64,000 bases of DNA from Todiramphus chloris collaris (GCA_025345505.1 JANVCC010000021.1:2564227-2628226), one strand, 5' to 3'; counted from the stretch's first letter, positions 23,838-36,440 are shown. The notes: generated by a model from the letters alone, not told the origin. Made by a program: numbers and translations.

Positions 23838-25597
23838 TGCTATATCCTGACAGATGAACTCAGCTGCAGTCCAGTGTGTCAAGGAAACAGCACACAGGAA
23901 AGCAGAACCATGAGAACAAGAAAAAAAACCCCAACGATTCAGTTCTGACAACCAGAAAGCTGCTGAATAATTTAACACGATTTGTTTCTACTACAGAGCT
24001 GTCAATAACTCTGGAGTTTCTGTACGTGTAAATCAAGAGACGCTCTTATTTTAAACCCTTCCTTTCCCTCCTCACAGAAACCAAGGAAACAGCCAGAAAA
24101 GCGAGCTTCCTGAAGTAAAATGAGACCGGTAATGGTAGAGCCACGGCCAAATGTGCAACATTTTAACATCTTAGAAGAAAATTCATCAAGAGATAACCTG
24201 CCAGAATTAACACCACTATTCTAAGAGTTGAAACTTTCAGAAATTCTTATTGGCTTGGGCACAAAACTCAAGCCACTGCAGAAAGTCTGATTATTGTTTC
24301 CAGCACGCTGCTGGGTTGAGGTTGCCAATGCTCCTCGTTTCTTTGTGCCTTGGCAACTCTGTTGAAGAAGCTCTGTTTCCCTGAGCATCTTCTTTCCAAC
24401 TTGTCCTCCTTGCAAACAAACCAGGAGGGAAGCTTCACCACGCTGCTGCAGGTTAACGACCTTGTAAGTCAAATGCCATCCCATCACGTTGGGTTCAAAT
24501 CTCTCTCCAATGCTACCCCTATAGTTTGTCTCTAGGGGTGGTGAGACCAAGGACGAGGGCTGTTTATCTGCACAACTATTTTACTAAGTCATTTAATCAT
24601 GGAAAAAAAACCCCAATAAATTTAGTTCAGCCCATCTCTAAACTGTCTGAGCAAACTTCACATGTTTGGGGTATTGATATGCAAGACCATGATCTATCTG
24701 TGGGCTGCAGTAACCACATTTATGGTTGACAAGCATAGAGAACTAGAAATTTTACTCTCTTATGCTCAAAAAAGAATTTATCTACTGCCACAAGCAAAAA
24801 TAGGGTTTCTGTTGTTTACTGTTAGATAGATGGGTGACACATCTGTGGGAAGCATCCGCAGGAACAGACAGAAAGCTGCATGAAATCCAAGGAGACAACC
24901 AGAAAAGCAGCTGGAAGCACAGCTCTAAAATACTGTGAAGTAATTGCTTTTTAGGCAGAGCCTAGCTGAAATAAAGCACTGCGAGCAAGGAAACCACTTT
25001 CTATTCACTTTCTGCCCTGTTCAGGCAAACAAAATATAGCACATTATAATTGAAACTAAATTATAGACCTAGCAGTGTCTCATCCTCAAAAGAAACAACT
25101 TACAGAATCCTAATCCTAAAGATTGTTTCAATAATAGAAAATGCTTTTTTGTTATCCAGGCAGCAAATAAAGTCATGGTTACACAGCAGGAATAGGGCTA
25201 CTGAATAAGACACCACTCTAAACCGTGGGAGTGAGGAAAAAAGGGCAAGAAAGAAACCCCCAAAAAACACACACCCGCCCCCAAAAACCCCTCCTCCAAC
25301 AACAACAACAAAAATCACAACTGAAAATACAAACAAGTCACTTTGAGATTTTTTCCACTACAATACTTTCGTGGTTCCTAGCTACAGAACGGGCTGTGGA
25401 TTTCAACAATAAACAGGTCAGTGAGTTTGATAAAATAGAAGCATTTCATGTATTTTAAAGGAACAAATGCTATGGTAATAAAGGGCAGCTCTCACATGTC
25501 ACAGGCAAACAGCAATACTGTTTACTAACAAAATGCCATGACATGTCACTCTTGGCACAAGAGGGGATGAACTTGGCAAAGGTCAAGAATACCTCGT

Positions 25598-25705
25598 GTA
25601 TCCTGGGTCAGAAGGGACTTTTAGGGGTCATTTCATCCAAACCACTTTTAGCAAGATAGCTAGTTCAGGGTTCGAGCATTCCTGACAGCTGCAGGGCTTC
25701 CCTCT
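25598..25705 (-). mobile_element. Possible ancient CR1 3' remnant
   Basis: 'gggtcagaagggacttttag' followed by 'gggtcatttcatccaaacca' resembles the reverse complement of a CR1 terminus (tggaagggacctt...tcatc..gtccaacc). It is highly diverged, so the call is tentative. Confidence 0.35.
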
Positions 25706-27030
25706 CCAAGACTGACTTTGGAAGTGTCCCGTTGACTCTGAAAACTGGTGTAGCTCACTCTCTGTGCCAGCCCAACTCCCTGGTGGTACTGAGCATGGTA
25801 CTGGTGTCTTTTACTTGTCATCACTGGTTTATCTTCTTCTTGAAAACACCTACACAGACATTTTTCACCCCTCTCAATGATATACTCCAGTATGTGACTA
25901 TACTTGCCATTACAAAGCCTTTTTCCACTACCTAACCTTGCTCCCCTTTTCAGTTTCAGGCACTTCTATCCTGTTAAACTATAGTTTGGGGACATAGAGA
26001 ACATGTCCTTTTCTCTTTTTTTTTGTAGAATTTTTAAAAGATGGGAAAATTATCTTCCTGTCTCTTTTCACCCCTCTCCCTTAAGCTAAAGGATGTCAGG
26101 ACACTGAGCCTTCCCTTGCAATGCAGATTTTCTACCTGTGGGTCCTTTGAACCCCAAATAATGAATTTACTTTCTTTGCAGTGCACCATCCAAACTGGGA
26201 CACGGTGCCAAGCAGAAAGACCACTTCCTGTGTCTTACTGGAGCAGTAACTTCATACTTCTTTACTTCCTTAATGCCCTTTTACATTCAATTTTTTATGG
26301 TTTCTGCAATAACATGATGACTCCCACTTAGCATGGGATTTGCACTAAACTGCCATTCTTAACTAGATTCCTAACCCCAAATTTCTTCTCCATTCTTTGT
26401 GTATACATTTGGTTTTCTTTATCTTTGCTGCTGCACCCCTTGTTTTGTCTGGGCCACTTTCATCTACCCTCACCCCTCCATTCATCTCCCTTCCTGACTA
26501 GGTCTCCAATTTGCATTAGTTATTTTAAAGCTCAGTTTCTCTGCCTACCTTCACTGCTCCTCCCAGCAGGGTTGAAATTAGTGTTTGAGGAAGAACTCTC
26601 TCCCTCTCATCACCCAGCTTCACTAAGGAAAATATCAACCACCAGAACCAGGAGAGATCATCGCAAAGCCTCTTGGGCACCCTGGTAAAAACACCGTGTA
26701 TCTGCTCTAACTCCTCCAGGAAGACTGGTACTAGTCAGAAGATAAATAGGCATTGGCTTACAAGCTATTGCAAAGGTTTCTTAGTAGATACACCTCAGAG
26801 CAGGGGATGAGCAGCACTGTCACTTGCAACTTTCTTTCCTGGGTCGGGTAAATTCCTCACAGGATCATCTCTGTATGGGAGCAGCAATTGGTGTTTTGGA
26901 GGAGTCATGCAAGCGTAGAAGAGCCAGGCTGAAGAAAAGAGAAGCCACACAGAGCAATAGTATTGCCTTTCCCCAGCTCTGGGGACTAGGCCACAATCAA
27001 AAACAGTACTTCAAGATGTTGGCTGAGTCT

Positions 27031-27112
27031 GGGCACATTAAAAGCTCCAAGTTTATGCAATCCTTCAAGTTTATGCAATCCTTCAAGTTTGGGGCACATT
27101 AAATGCTCCAAG
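27031..27112. repeat. Local duplication with an 18-bp tandem core
   Basis: The 18-mer 'aagtttatgcaatccttc' occurs twice in tandem plus a partial third copy. It is flanked by two copies of 'gggcacattaaa(a/t)gctccaag'. This looks like a small slippage duplication in unique sequence. Confidence 0.85.
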
Positions 27113-30066
27113 GTAGCACCCAAGTTTTAGAATCTCAGATTGTTAGGGTAACTTAGCTAGCAGGTTCCAAAAAGGGGATGAGGCAGTGATGCAAAAGCTC
27201 CTTTCATTGCAATCCTTTCCACAGCAGGTCAACAAAATTCCTGGTGTCGGAGAAGTTCTGCAATGGGCACAAGGCAGATGGACAGGGAGCTGCTGCAGCC
27301 CTGGGATATCTGCCTCTTCTGCTCCACTCGCCTGGGACAGCACGTTCCCTGTCTCTCCAGAGCTCTCAGCAACCATTTCAAACCCACATTCCTGATTGGC
27401 TTTAATGAAATTCAATTCCTATTTTTACTATCAATACAGTACACGCCAATGAGCTACGTGCCAGTTTGTTAGCTTTGGAAACCAACCCTGAAGTGTATGT
27501 TAGATAAAGATCAGAGTAATGTTCATGTGCTGGCTTAAAATAAAAAAAAAAGAAAAAGGAAACTCCAAGTTCCTTTAATTTCAGCTCCTGGAAGATGTGC
27601 AACAGAATTTCCAAAGGAAATCAACACTTCCCTTCTATTTAACAGAAAAAAAAACCCCAAGCAAAACAACAAACTCTCTTCACCAAACTGGCATAAATTG
27701 CTGTATGCTCTTTCTACTTAAGCATCCCATCCCTTCCCCTGCCTCCACTTCACTCTTGGAACTTTTTTTTTAACTCCATTTAACATTTTTGGTTAGTTGG
27801 GAAATGAGCACAACCCTGAAACTCAAACCATGCAGCCAGAAGACTGTAATCAGCATTTACTCAAGTAACAGGTTCTCTGAGGGTCACAGCCCAAACTAAG
27901 GTGCACTACGGTTGGAAAATGCTAACGTGCATCCCTCAGAGTTCTGAGCTATTTTGAAAGAGAATATCTGCATAACCCCTGCCAAGGAAAACCCAAAACC
28001 CCACCATAAATATCCTGTCCTCCTTGCCCTGTTTCCTCCATGGTTCTGGAGGACTCTTCTGCAGGACCCTTCAGGAATTGATATTCCTGGTTCTTACTCC
28101 AAAAGTTGCTACCATTGGATAAGGCTTTTCAGTTTAGTCTCAGTTTTTCTTACGGTTGCTGTTAAGTTTAGATATTTTTCAGCACTAAAGATTATTATGG
28201 CTGAGAAAATGTGTGGCAATTCTGATTTTATGAAAACACCTAGAGGACAAAGAAGAGAACAGTTTTATTATACAGCCCAGGCCAAATGAGAAACAATCTT
28301 ATGCTTAAAAAAACCCCAAAAAACAACAACCAAAAACTCAAACAACAGACAGTAGCTCCAACCATCCTCACTGAAGTATGAGGGAATATTCAGCAAACTA
28401 GGAAGCTAAATATCTGAAAAATGAGTCCTCTTGGAGGCCTTCCCACATGAATTTAAATCAGTGTACCAAAATAAGCCATCCTCATACAGCGAGGAGATCC
28501 TACAGTTATGAAACACCCTGGGATGAACTGAAACCCCAAAGTTGTTTCCACTAACTTTTCATTGTTACAGAACATATTTTACATGGGGAAAAAGATGACA
28601 TGCTACTAGTTTCAAGCTGCTTTGAAAACTACGTAGTTTAGGCAATCCTGGAGGCTTAAACTGCATCAGATTTTCACAATACATATTCCATACATGTCTG
28701 CACCACTTCAAGTAGACAAATGCCTTCTAGAAGTGACACAAGACACTGCCAGCTCCTGTCTTTGACCAAGAACAAAGCACACATACTTGAAACAAAACAC
28801 TGCTCTGATTTTTATTTTATTTTTCTTTTAATCAAAGGCAACAGGATCAGAGCAGGAACATGGAAAGCAAGTGATGCTTCAGAATGCTCTTCCTGAAACA
28901 TCAAGTACTCAGACCACTAGCCACGTTAAAGAGCAAAGCATCAAGACTACATTCTCTACATAGGACACAACAGCTTTGGGGTGATTTAGGTGACTGGTGT
29001 GACAGGCTCACAGTACTGGTTAGATCCTCTTGAGAGTAGTGCTTTTAGGGTAAAAAAAAACCCAAAACAAACCCAAAACCAGGAGGTTTCTATAGCTCTC
29101 AAATGGGGTGGTGAAGACCTGTGACATTGAGCAGGTCAGCAGTACCAGGAAGCATGGTTCAGTCACAAGAGATGGTATTAGGCATGAAGTTATCACTTGC
29201 CTAAGAACTCAGTATTTGGAGGAATTCCAGGACATCTCACACTGATCTGACTGTGAATGTGAAGCAACTGAAGATCCTTTAGAAGCTGCTCCTTCTGTGC
29301 ACCAAAGTATTCTGCATTTTGGTAAGGTCTGATTGCCAACGTCTTCATTCGTGCTAACCATAGCATGCTTTAAACTCTTAGAAAGCATTCTTACAACTCT
29401 TGTTCATTAATCCCACAGAAGAGGTCTTCCCTGGCTGTACTCAGGGCTTGTACTGCTTTCTTACAACTCCACTGCTTCTCTGGGGTCCAGGAACTGACAA
29501 AGTGTCTTCAAAATTAGGCCAAGATTTCTCAAGCAACCGGAGATATTTCAGTCAACCTCCTTCAAACACAGTTCACTTCAAAAGCCAAGCCATGTAATTG
29601 GCCATTTCACCCAAACAGCAGCATCTGCCCCATGAAAGATCATCATCATCATCAGGACACTGGGTGAGCTAAAGCCAGGTGATGGCACTTCAAAGTATTT
29701 CCTTCAGCTTCGGACAACTTTCCAGCATCTCCTTAAAATTTGCAGAGCATTGTTCTACATTTTTGCCCTTTAAACTTGCTTTCGTGCCCAAATCCCACCC
29801 TCCATAGAGTGGCACTGGGTATATTTACTGCTGGAAGACATGATCCACAATAATATCACATCATCCCAGTCTTACTGCTCTTCTACAAATGCTTCTGCAT
29901 TTTAAGTGACAATTATCCAAGATCTGAGTTGCTCAATTAAAAGTAATCACTTGAAGACTGGATTAGGGTTATTAGAAACAAGGCACTATGCTGCTGCTTT
30001 TAAAGAGGAGAATTTGTTGTAGTTGTGACTGAGAAGCCAGCAATTTGGGGGGTTGCTTTTTCTATT

Positions 30067-30101
30067 AAAAAAAAAAAAAGTAGGGTACTTTTTTTTTTTT
30101 T
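30067..30101. repeat. Perfect 16-bp inverted repeat: A13-GTA / GGG / TAC-T13
   Basis: Thirteen A, then GTA, a GGG loop, then TAC and thirteen T. This is a flawless hairpin in both DNA and RNA, with a 3-base loop. I know of no mobile element with this form. Confidence 0.9.
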
Positions 30102-32319
30102 CCCCAGTACAGATTTACTTTGCTGTCTAAAGGCTGACAAACACCTACAGGAATCTAGTGCATGCCATATAAATGTAACAAGTCAGGGAAGATGATGATC
30201 AGCTTATGTGACATCCTATAGCCTTTCAGTGAATGCAAACAGCAAGCACTGTATTTGCCTCTAATGGAGCCACTCAGGAATTTGTAATGAAAATGCTGTC
30301 AACAAATTAAGATACCATCCCACAAGGCTGACTAAATAAAATGTTAACAATCACAAAGATAAAAAATTCTTAATACATATATATATAATCAGTTTCTGAA
30401 CCTTTTCCATTGGTGCAGAAATGCCTCTGATTGAAAATGTGGTACTAAATGAACTCAAATCTGCTTTAGTTTTTGCCAATCTGTGCAAATTAATAAAATG
30501 CCAAACATAAGTTGAAGTCAAACAACAAAAACTATATTCTATATAAAAATTTCTCTTAAGAGCAAATTATCTGTACTGTAGTTTCATAACTGATTTATGA
30601 TTAAACACATTACTGATGCTTTGTCATACTGATTTCATTTAAACTACCATCTTAATGCTCAACAGCAAGATCTGCTGAAGATAAATGCAGAACTTTTATA
30701 CCAACATTAAGAAAATATTGATTCTAACCATTCAAATGGGAAAAAAAAAGATATATTAAAATAATAGAGAAGTCTGACCAACAAAAGTCCTGTATATACT
30801 GGTACTCTCCAAAGAGCAGATTTTTGATAACTTCTTTTCACAGACTTTTCTTCATGTTACACTTTGACAAAAAAAGAACAAGATTTGTAAATGAGAAGAG
30901 TATTTCATAGATACACATCTTTGCTGAAGCAAAATTTCTGTGAGGATCTTCAGCACAAAATTAATCAGTAACGTAAAAAAATCTAGCTGGAGAAAGTGGT
31001 ATTGGCCAAAATTATGAAAATACTACTTGGAGTGCTACTCAAATATCTTTGTCTTGTCAGTCTTTGGCACATCTACACTTTTGTTGTCCAGTTAAAAGAC
31101 ATATACATTACCATAACTCTGAGAACCTGACATTTTTCCTGCTGCTTATATTCAGAAGACTAACCTACCAACCAACTGCTACAGCAGAGATCACACCACA
31201 AAGCATCTGCTTCTCCAACAAGTATCCAATGCGGGGGGAAAGGGGGAGAAAATAAAATTCAATATGCTGTGCCACAAGAGACAGTATCCCTGGAAAACCT
31301 CAGCTTCCTCAGCTTAGACCTGAGGCACAAAGTTAATATTGTCAGCAAAACAGCTGGAACAAAACACGTCGTAATCTCACTTAAGACAAAATATGTGGTT
31401 TTAAATGACTTGATCTTTGAAGGACACAGGACTACTTTTCAAGGGCTTAGATGGTTATGAAGGATAAAAAGACACTTTTCTTCTTCTGGAAGCCACTGCT
31501 GCTGCACAGGTTTATTTGCTTTACTGAAGGACAACAGATGTTACTTGCAGTAAACAGTCCTGACCCCCAGAAAACCTGAATTTGCCAAGGTCCACATGGA
31601 GTGCAATAAGAACGACAAAGATAAATAAAAAGGTAAAAGTCTATGACACACAATAGTTCCTTGATTATTTTATGAGATTGGCCGTGTTATTATAATAGAT
31701 GCATTTTTCATTACCTGGGCAATTTGCTCATATTGTTTTATGCTTTCTATCATACTCTGACAACAAATATTTCACATTTCATTCAAAGACAGCAAGAAAA
31801 GTCTTTCAGTAACGTTGACTGGCAGTTTGCCACTGCCACCACTGAATCATCAGGGGAGACAGAAAGCAGCACCAAAAATAAACACTCTCCAGCCAGGTCC
31901 CTTGGCCATATGTTACATGGGGCAGGGGGGAGCCAAACACCAACCACCTAATCACAACGGCAACCAACCAGGACCATATGGTTTTCAAACAACTGTAAAC
32001 CAGGAAAAGAAAAAAAAATTAAAAAACCCAGGAAACAATTATTCAGCCTGGACCAACCCTTTCCTCCAACAGCAGCATTTGTTTTTCTTCAGGTCCAAGT
32101 TGTTTTTCTTTTTAAAATCAGGATCACTGCGAGTTTATGTTCCTGAATCTAGTAGCAGGTGCTTATTCCTCACCAAGGCAATACCTTCTGGAGCAAAGCT
32201 AGTCAACAAGCAATTTAGAGACTGCTAACACACAGCAGCAGGGTGCCTGCCTGTGCTAGTCATTCCTCTGCCATACAGACACCTGAAGGTCAGTTTGGAT
32301 TTGAAGCCTTTTTACTTAC

Positions 32320-32413
32320 CTTTCCCATTTTGCCACGCAGTGTACCAGGACAAACTGAGGAAAGTAGTGATGAAAACTAACACGGTGGCCACAGTTCCAT
32401 GTCGGAGCCTCAT
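32320..32413 (-). CDS. MGAT4A: MGAT4A first coding exon (codons 1-31): signal anchor
   Basis: Translation of MGAT4A starts here. The minus strand reads [18 protein letters not shown], then [13 protein letters not shown], then a split Glu codon at the donor AAAG|GTAAGT (phase 1). This matches the human N-terminus MRLRNGTVATALAFITSF and following residues. Basic residues at 2-4 precede a hydrophobic stretch of about residues 8-24, the type II signal anchor that holds the enzyme in the Golgi, and WQNGK ends the segment. The next exon (6179-6346) continues in phase with EKLIAYQ, 26 kb away. The plus-strand open frame over this place is a shadow. Confidence 0.96.
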
Positions 32414-32632
32414 CTCATTTCAGCATCACACTTGGTTATGTTGTATTACGATGAGGAGCTATCTGTGGGGCTTGCTGCAACCAAGTCAGCTGAAGTCCAT
32501 CAGCAGCAGATGGCCAAGAGCGGCACAAAACGTAGCTCTCCCATATCAGAGGTGTCATAAATCAATCCATTCCAAACTGTTGTAAGCTTTCTGATGGTTC
32601 TCGTAAATTTAGCTTCTCCTTTTTCTTTTATC
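32414..32632 (-). other. MGAT4A: MGAT4A 5' leader part of exon 2 (predicted)
   Basis: Upstream of the MGAT4A ATG the best acceptor is TTTTGTTTCCTTTAAACAG at 32633 and beyond, which makes exon 2 start near 32632 with about 219 bases of leader. Weaker acceptors (GACTTCAG, GGTTGCAG) lie closer to the ATG. The leader contains several upstream ATGs. If it is joined to the 36406 donor, the first-exon frame stays open for about 43 codons and stops before the MGAT4A ATG. Confidence 0.5.
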
Positions 32633-33147
32633 CTGTTTAAAGGAAACAAAATTTTAATACGTTACTCAAAAAAATATTTACAAGAGTCCCCCGTGTACCA
32701 AAATACAGCAAAGAAATACTACTGTGTACACTCATTACTGTGCCTTCCATGCACCTCCCTCGCACTGCCTCAGTCTTGGCTCAGAGACTGGAGCTCGTTA
32801 GATTCATTTGTCCTTTTTCTGTCAAGACTGCTCGTATCTGGAGGAGCTGGATTCCACATCAGTTTGGTCTTTAAAGGGCAAACACCCAGATCAACGTTAT
32901 CGTTTCATCAAAAATACGAGGCAAGGTCACACGTGCCCCTGGCAGGTGATGAGCTGATACCGGGGTTGCTTTCAGGAAGCCAGCACCTCAAAGCCCCACT
33001 CTTAAGTAGTGACTTTGGCACAACCCCTCTGAAATCGGTGAGGCCAAATGTAGCTGCAGCAGCAGAACTGCCCCCAGCAAACAGACACACCAGAGCTTTA
33101 AACAGCACTTACAAACCTCATCTTTCCCTGCTCGGTGCAACAGGATT

Positions 33148-33764
33148 GTGCCCAAATGGCAAAGAAGGCCAAGGGCATCCTGGCCTGGCTCAGAACCAGT
33201 GTGAGCAGCAGGAGCAGGGAGGGGACTGCCCCCTGTGCTCAGCACTGGGGAGGCCTCCCCTCGAGCACTGTGTCCAGTTTGGGCACCTCAGTCCCAGAGA
33301 GATCTCGAGGGGCTGGAGCGGGGGCAGAGGAGGCAACGGAGCTGGGCAAGGGGCTGGAGAAGAGATCCTCTGAGGAGCGTTTGAAGGAGCTGGGCCTGGT
33401 TAGTTTGAGGAAGAGGAGGCTGAGGGGAGCCCTCCTCACTCTCTCCAGCTCCCAGACAGGACATTGGAGAGAGGCTGGTGCTGGGCTCTGCTCTCAGGTG
33501 ATTAGGGACAGAACCAAAGGGAACGGCCTCAAGCTGAAACAAGGCAGGGTTAGACTGGACACTAGGGAAAAATTCTTCATGGAAAGGGCAGTGAAATATT
33601 GGAATGGGCTGCCCAGGGAGGGGGTTGAGTCCCCATCCCTGGATGGGTTTAAACATCGCTTGGATGTGGTGCTGGGGGACATGGTCTAGGGGTGAACTTG
33701 TAAAGTAGGGCTGATGGTTGGACACGATGATCCCAAGGAGCTTTTCCAACCTGAGTGATTCTGT
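33148..33764 (+). mobile_element. CR1 LINE, 5'-truncated, copy B
   Basis: This is nearly identical to copy A at 8352-8970, with the same 5' truncation region and the same plus orientation. It encodes [35 protein letters not shown] and [19 protein letters not shown], and ends 'ccaacctgagtgattctgt'. It lies in MGAT4A intron 1, antisense to the gene. Confidence 0.95.
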
Positions 33765-36290
33765 ATTTGACCCACCCACAGGCATTTTTTTCCTCCCCCT
33801 AGTTTAGCTGCAGAACAAGCAGAGACTACAGCCACACACGCAGAGACTGTTCAATCCATACCAACTGGCAACAACCCAAAGAGCTCCACGAAACACCGTG
33901 GTAGGACCATGTCACTCCTCACTGCCTGCTCCCCAAGGACAAAACACAGCCCTGTTTCATGCCAGAGGAAGGTTCCGTAGCATGGGATTTGAAAATCCTC
34001 AACTGGCCAAACACAGCCGGCATCTAACCACGCTGTCCTAACTGAGCAAGGCAAAGATCAGAGGGAAATAAATTAACCAGCTCTGAAATGGGAGGGGCAG
34101 ATTAGTTTTTAAAGCACTAAATCATCCTTTACAGTAGTTCAAACATTAACATTTAACATTCTTTTAAGGCACTGCCAGTTTCCCCCCCCCCCCATAAACT
34201 ACATCTGATACAAGTATGCTACCCAGCAATAAATAACTTGCTCAGAATTTTCCTTGGAAGAAATCTGTCACTCTCTTGCTTGGGTGCATTTAGAACAGAA
34301 AAGTGCATTTTATTATCATGGTACCAAGAGATTACAGGCAAATCTCAACTACTCCTCCCAAGCTTGGACTGCAGCACACGCTGCCTTTACGGAAGAGCTT
34401 GCGAAACAAGATGTAACCAACAGCAAAGTTAACAAAGGAAGGGGAGAGAACAACAAAGCTGCAGAACTAGATGCTGTTGTGTCCAAATCTCATCCAAAAG
34501 GTTGCAAAAAGTGTTTACCTCCAGCCTACGATTACTTCACGTACAATGCTAATAACGTGCTTTGTTTTGAAGCACTTCACGCACAGATGGGCTGGTGGCT
34601 TTAAACATTAACTCAGAGATCACATAGTACCCGTGAGCACGGGAGCAAACGCAAGTACGTGAGAAGCAGACAAAAACGGATGGTAAAAATTGAGTAAGAA
34701 ACAAGGTAACGAGCAGAACTAGAATTGTGAAAGGCCCTGTGATCCAAGAAACCCCAATCCAACACAAAAGACAACTGAGAAAACTAACATGTAGAGCATG
34801 GCATGGCAGGAAATACTCAGCAGCACCAGCACTTTCAATAGGAGACGGACCCACTAAAAGCCAGAAGAGTAGGCAATAGTAATTAGGTGAGAAGATAAAA
34901 GCCTGAGGAAACTGCAATAGCAGGAAGGGGTAAAGATCTCAAAATGCTATGGGTTTATAAGGTCTGACCACATGAATTTAGGAAATTCAGGTGATTCTCA
35001 GACTACCAGAAAAAGCAACTAGGATACTGATAAGGGGAAACGACACTAACAGTTCTACATGGCTCGAGTGGCTCTGAAGCAAGGAGGTAGGCATACTGTC
35101 ATCTATCTTCTCCATTATATTTCCAGCAGTAGGATGTCTTTGGAGCAGCTCAGGTGTGCACAAAGGACCAGGCTGCAAGCTAGAGAGATTATCCCAGCAC
35201 GGGCGACAGCCAGCTGCTGCCACATGCAAACAAGAGAGGGCAACTGGGAGAGGGAAAACATCATCTGATAAGGTAAGGAAAGCGAGCAGCCTGCCTTGCC
35301 AGAAAATGTGGGCATCATTTTTACGTTTGCTGCCATAAAGTCAAGATGCTGTGACAGGGCTTCTCGCTGTGCCACACAAAAAAAAAATATAGAAAGAATT
35401 CAGAAAACAAAACCAACCAAACAAAATAATAAATCCCAGGAGCAACGCGGTTCAATTAGCAGCGAGCATGCACAACGCTGCATCAAATTAATAATTATCA
35501 TTGAGTTGGCTGGTTCTGCTTTTATCCTTCACTTCTAGTGTTGGAACCACTCCTCTCAGCACAGGCACCAGCAGCTCAGCAGATGATTATTTGGGCATTT
35601 CACTCGCTCCAACTGCGTACGCCAAGGCCGTGCCACGAACCTGAAGCCTTCCAGTTTTTAAGAACGCGTGTCCTTAAACCAGCAGCAACCCAGGGGCAGA
35701 TGCACAGAAGTTATTTAACCCCCAGGTGGTCGCTTCAGGTTCGTTCAATCATTTACCCTACGAACTAAACATTAACTGAGGAGTAATCCGGTTGCAGCCA
35801 ACGTTACGAGAGGGTAGAACAGGACTGATGAAGCCGAAGAAATTCGCCGGTACCATTACGACCTGAACCTTCCCCACATCAGACTGATGGGAGTGACCCC
35901 GCTAGATGCTGAAGGCCATGGGCGCTGAAAGTTACCCAACAACTCTCAGGTGCCGAGCAGCACCCTACGGAATCACCTTCTTAAATAAACCCAAAAGTTC
36001 CCCATCGCATCCAGATGCTCGCGAAACGCACCCCAAGCACAGCTCCACCCAACCCCGCACACTTCAACCCCCTGCACGGGCTCTTTGCCCAGCCGCTGAA
36101 GGGTTCGCTGGTGCGGGATCAACCCCCCCGAGTTCCGAGAGGCTGAGCCCAGACCCCATCCTGGCGGAAAGCGCAAAGCCACCCACCTTCCAAAGCTTCT
36201 CCTTCAAGGCTGCGCGTTTTAAAATCACAGGCAGCGAGAAGGAAAAGGCGGCGGCGACTTGCTCAACCGGGGCTTTTCCGCCTTTTTTTT
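33765..36290 (-). other. MGAT4A: MGAT4A intron 1, unique part
   Basis: Sequence between the CR1 and the CpG island. A run of C lies near 34182-34192. I see no further element or exon. A GAAG|GTGGGT donor-like site at 36187 is an alternative end for the first MGAT4A exon. Confidence 0.6.
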
Positions 36291-36327
36291 TTTTTTTCCC
36301 CTATCGAACCGCTCCACCAAGCCCCGC

Positions 36328-36352
36328 GGGGGGGGGGGGGGGGGGGGGGGGG
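36328..36352 (+). repeat. Poly(G) run of 25
   Basis: Twenty-five consecutive G just downstream, in MGAT4A sense, of the candidate first-exon donor. It can form a G-quadruplex in the non-template DNA. Its true length may be mis-assembled. Confidence 0.9.
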
Positions 36353-36405
36353 AGGCGGTGGCGCGGCCGCCCCGGGCGCCGCGAACCTCCCCCCGCCGCC
36401 GTTAC

Positions 36406-36440
36406 CGGCCGTGCCCTGCGGCTCGCCGGCCCTCGGCCAT
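36406..36440 (-). CDS. Candidate first coding exon in the CpG island (MAEGRRAAGHG)
   Basis: On the minus strand an ATG in good context (GCGAAATGG) at 36440 opens MAEGRRAAGHG plus two bases of an Arg codon. It ends at a CGGCCG|GTAACG donor (phase 2). Unspliced, the frame would stop at once (TAA in the donor). Phase 2 is exactly what the terminal exon at 18569 needs, which gives ...GHG-R-RLLRSELILK. If this exon is instead joined to MGAT4A exon 2, it becomes an upstream open frame. No transcript evidence is visible, and the ATG could simply be leader sequence of MGAT4A. Confidence 0.35.

Larger units (their letters stand above)
6347..32319 (-). other. MGAT4A: MGAT4A intron 2 (about 26 kb)
   Basis: A very long phase-1 intron with a GTAAGT donor next to base 32320 and a CTGTAG acceptor next to base 6346. 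It holds CR1 copies, an LTR with a nested CR1, purine-rich satellites and a candidate terminal exon of another minus-strand transcript at 18263-18569, all listed separately. The stretches 6347-8351, 8971-10280, 11845-13345, 15250-18230, 18570-21240, 21710-23745, 23840-25595, 25706-27030, 27113-30066 and 30102-32319 are mostly AT-rich unique DNA. I cannot support a gene or a recognisable element in them. Confidence 0.85.

Noticed and set aside
24221-24550. A 109-codon minus-strand frame (KVVNLQQRGEASLLV and onward)
   Set aside because: No recognised similarity, no convincing splice sites at its ends and no poly(A) signal close by. It could be chance.
25640-25700. A tRNA-like 'ggttcgagcattcc' word
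   Set aside because: No acceptor stem or anticodon arm can be built around it. No tRNA, rRNA or CRISPR array was found in the window.
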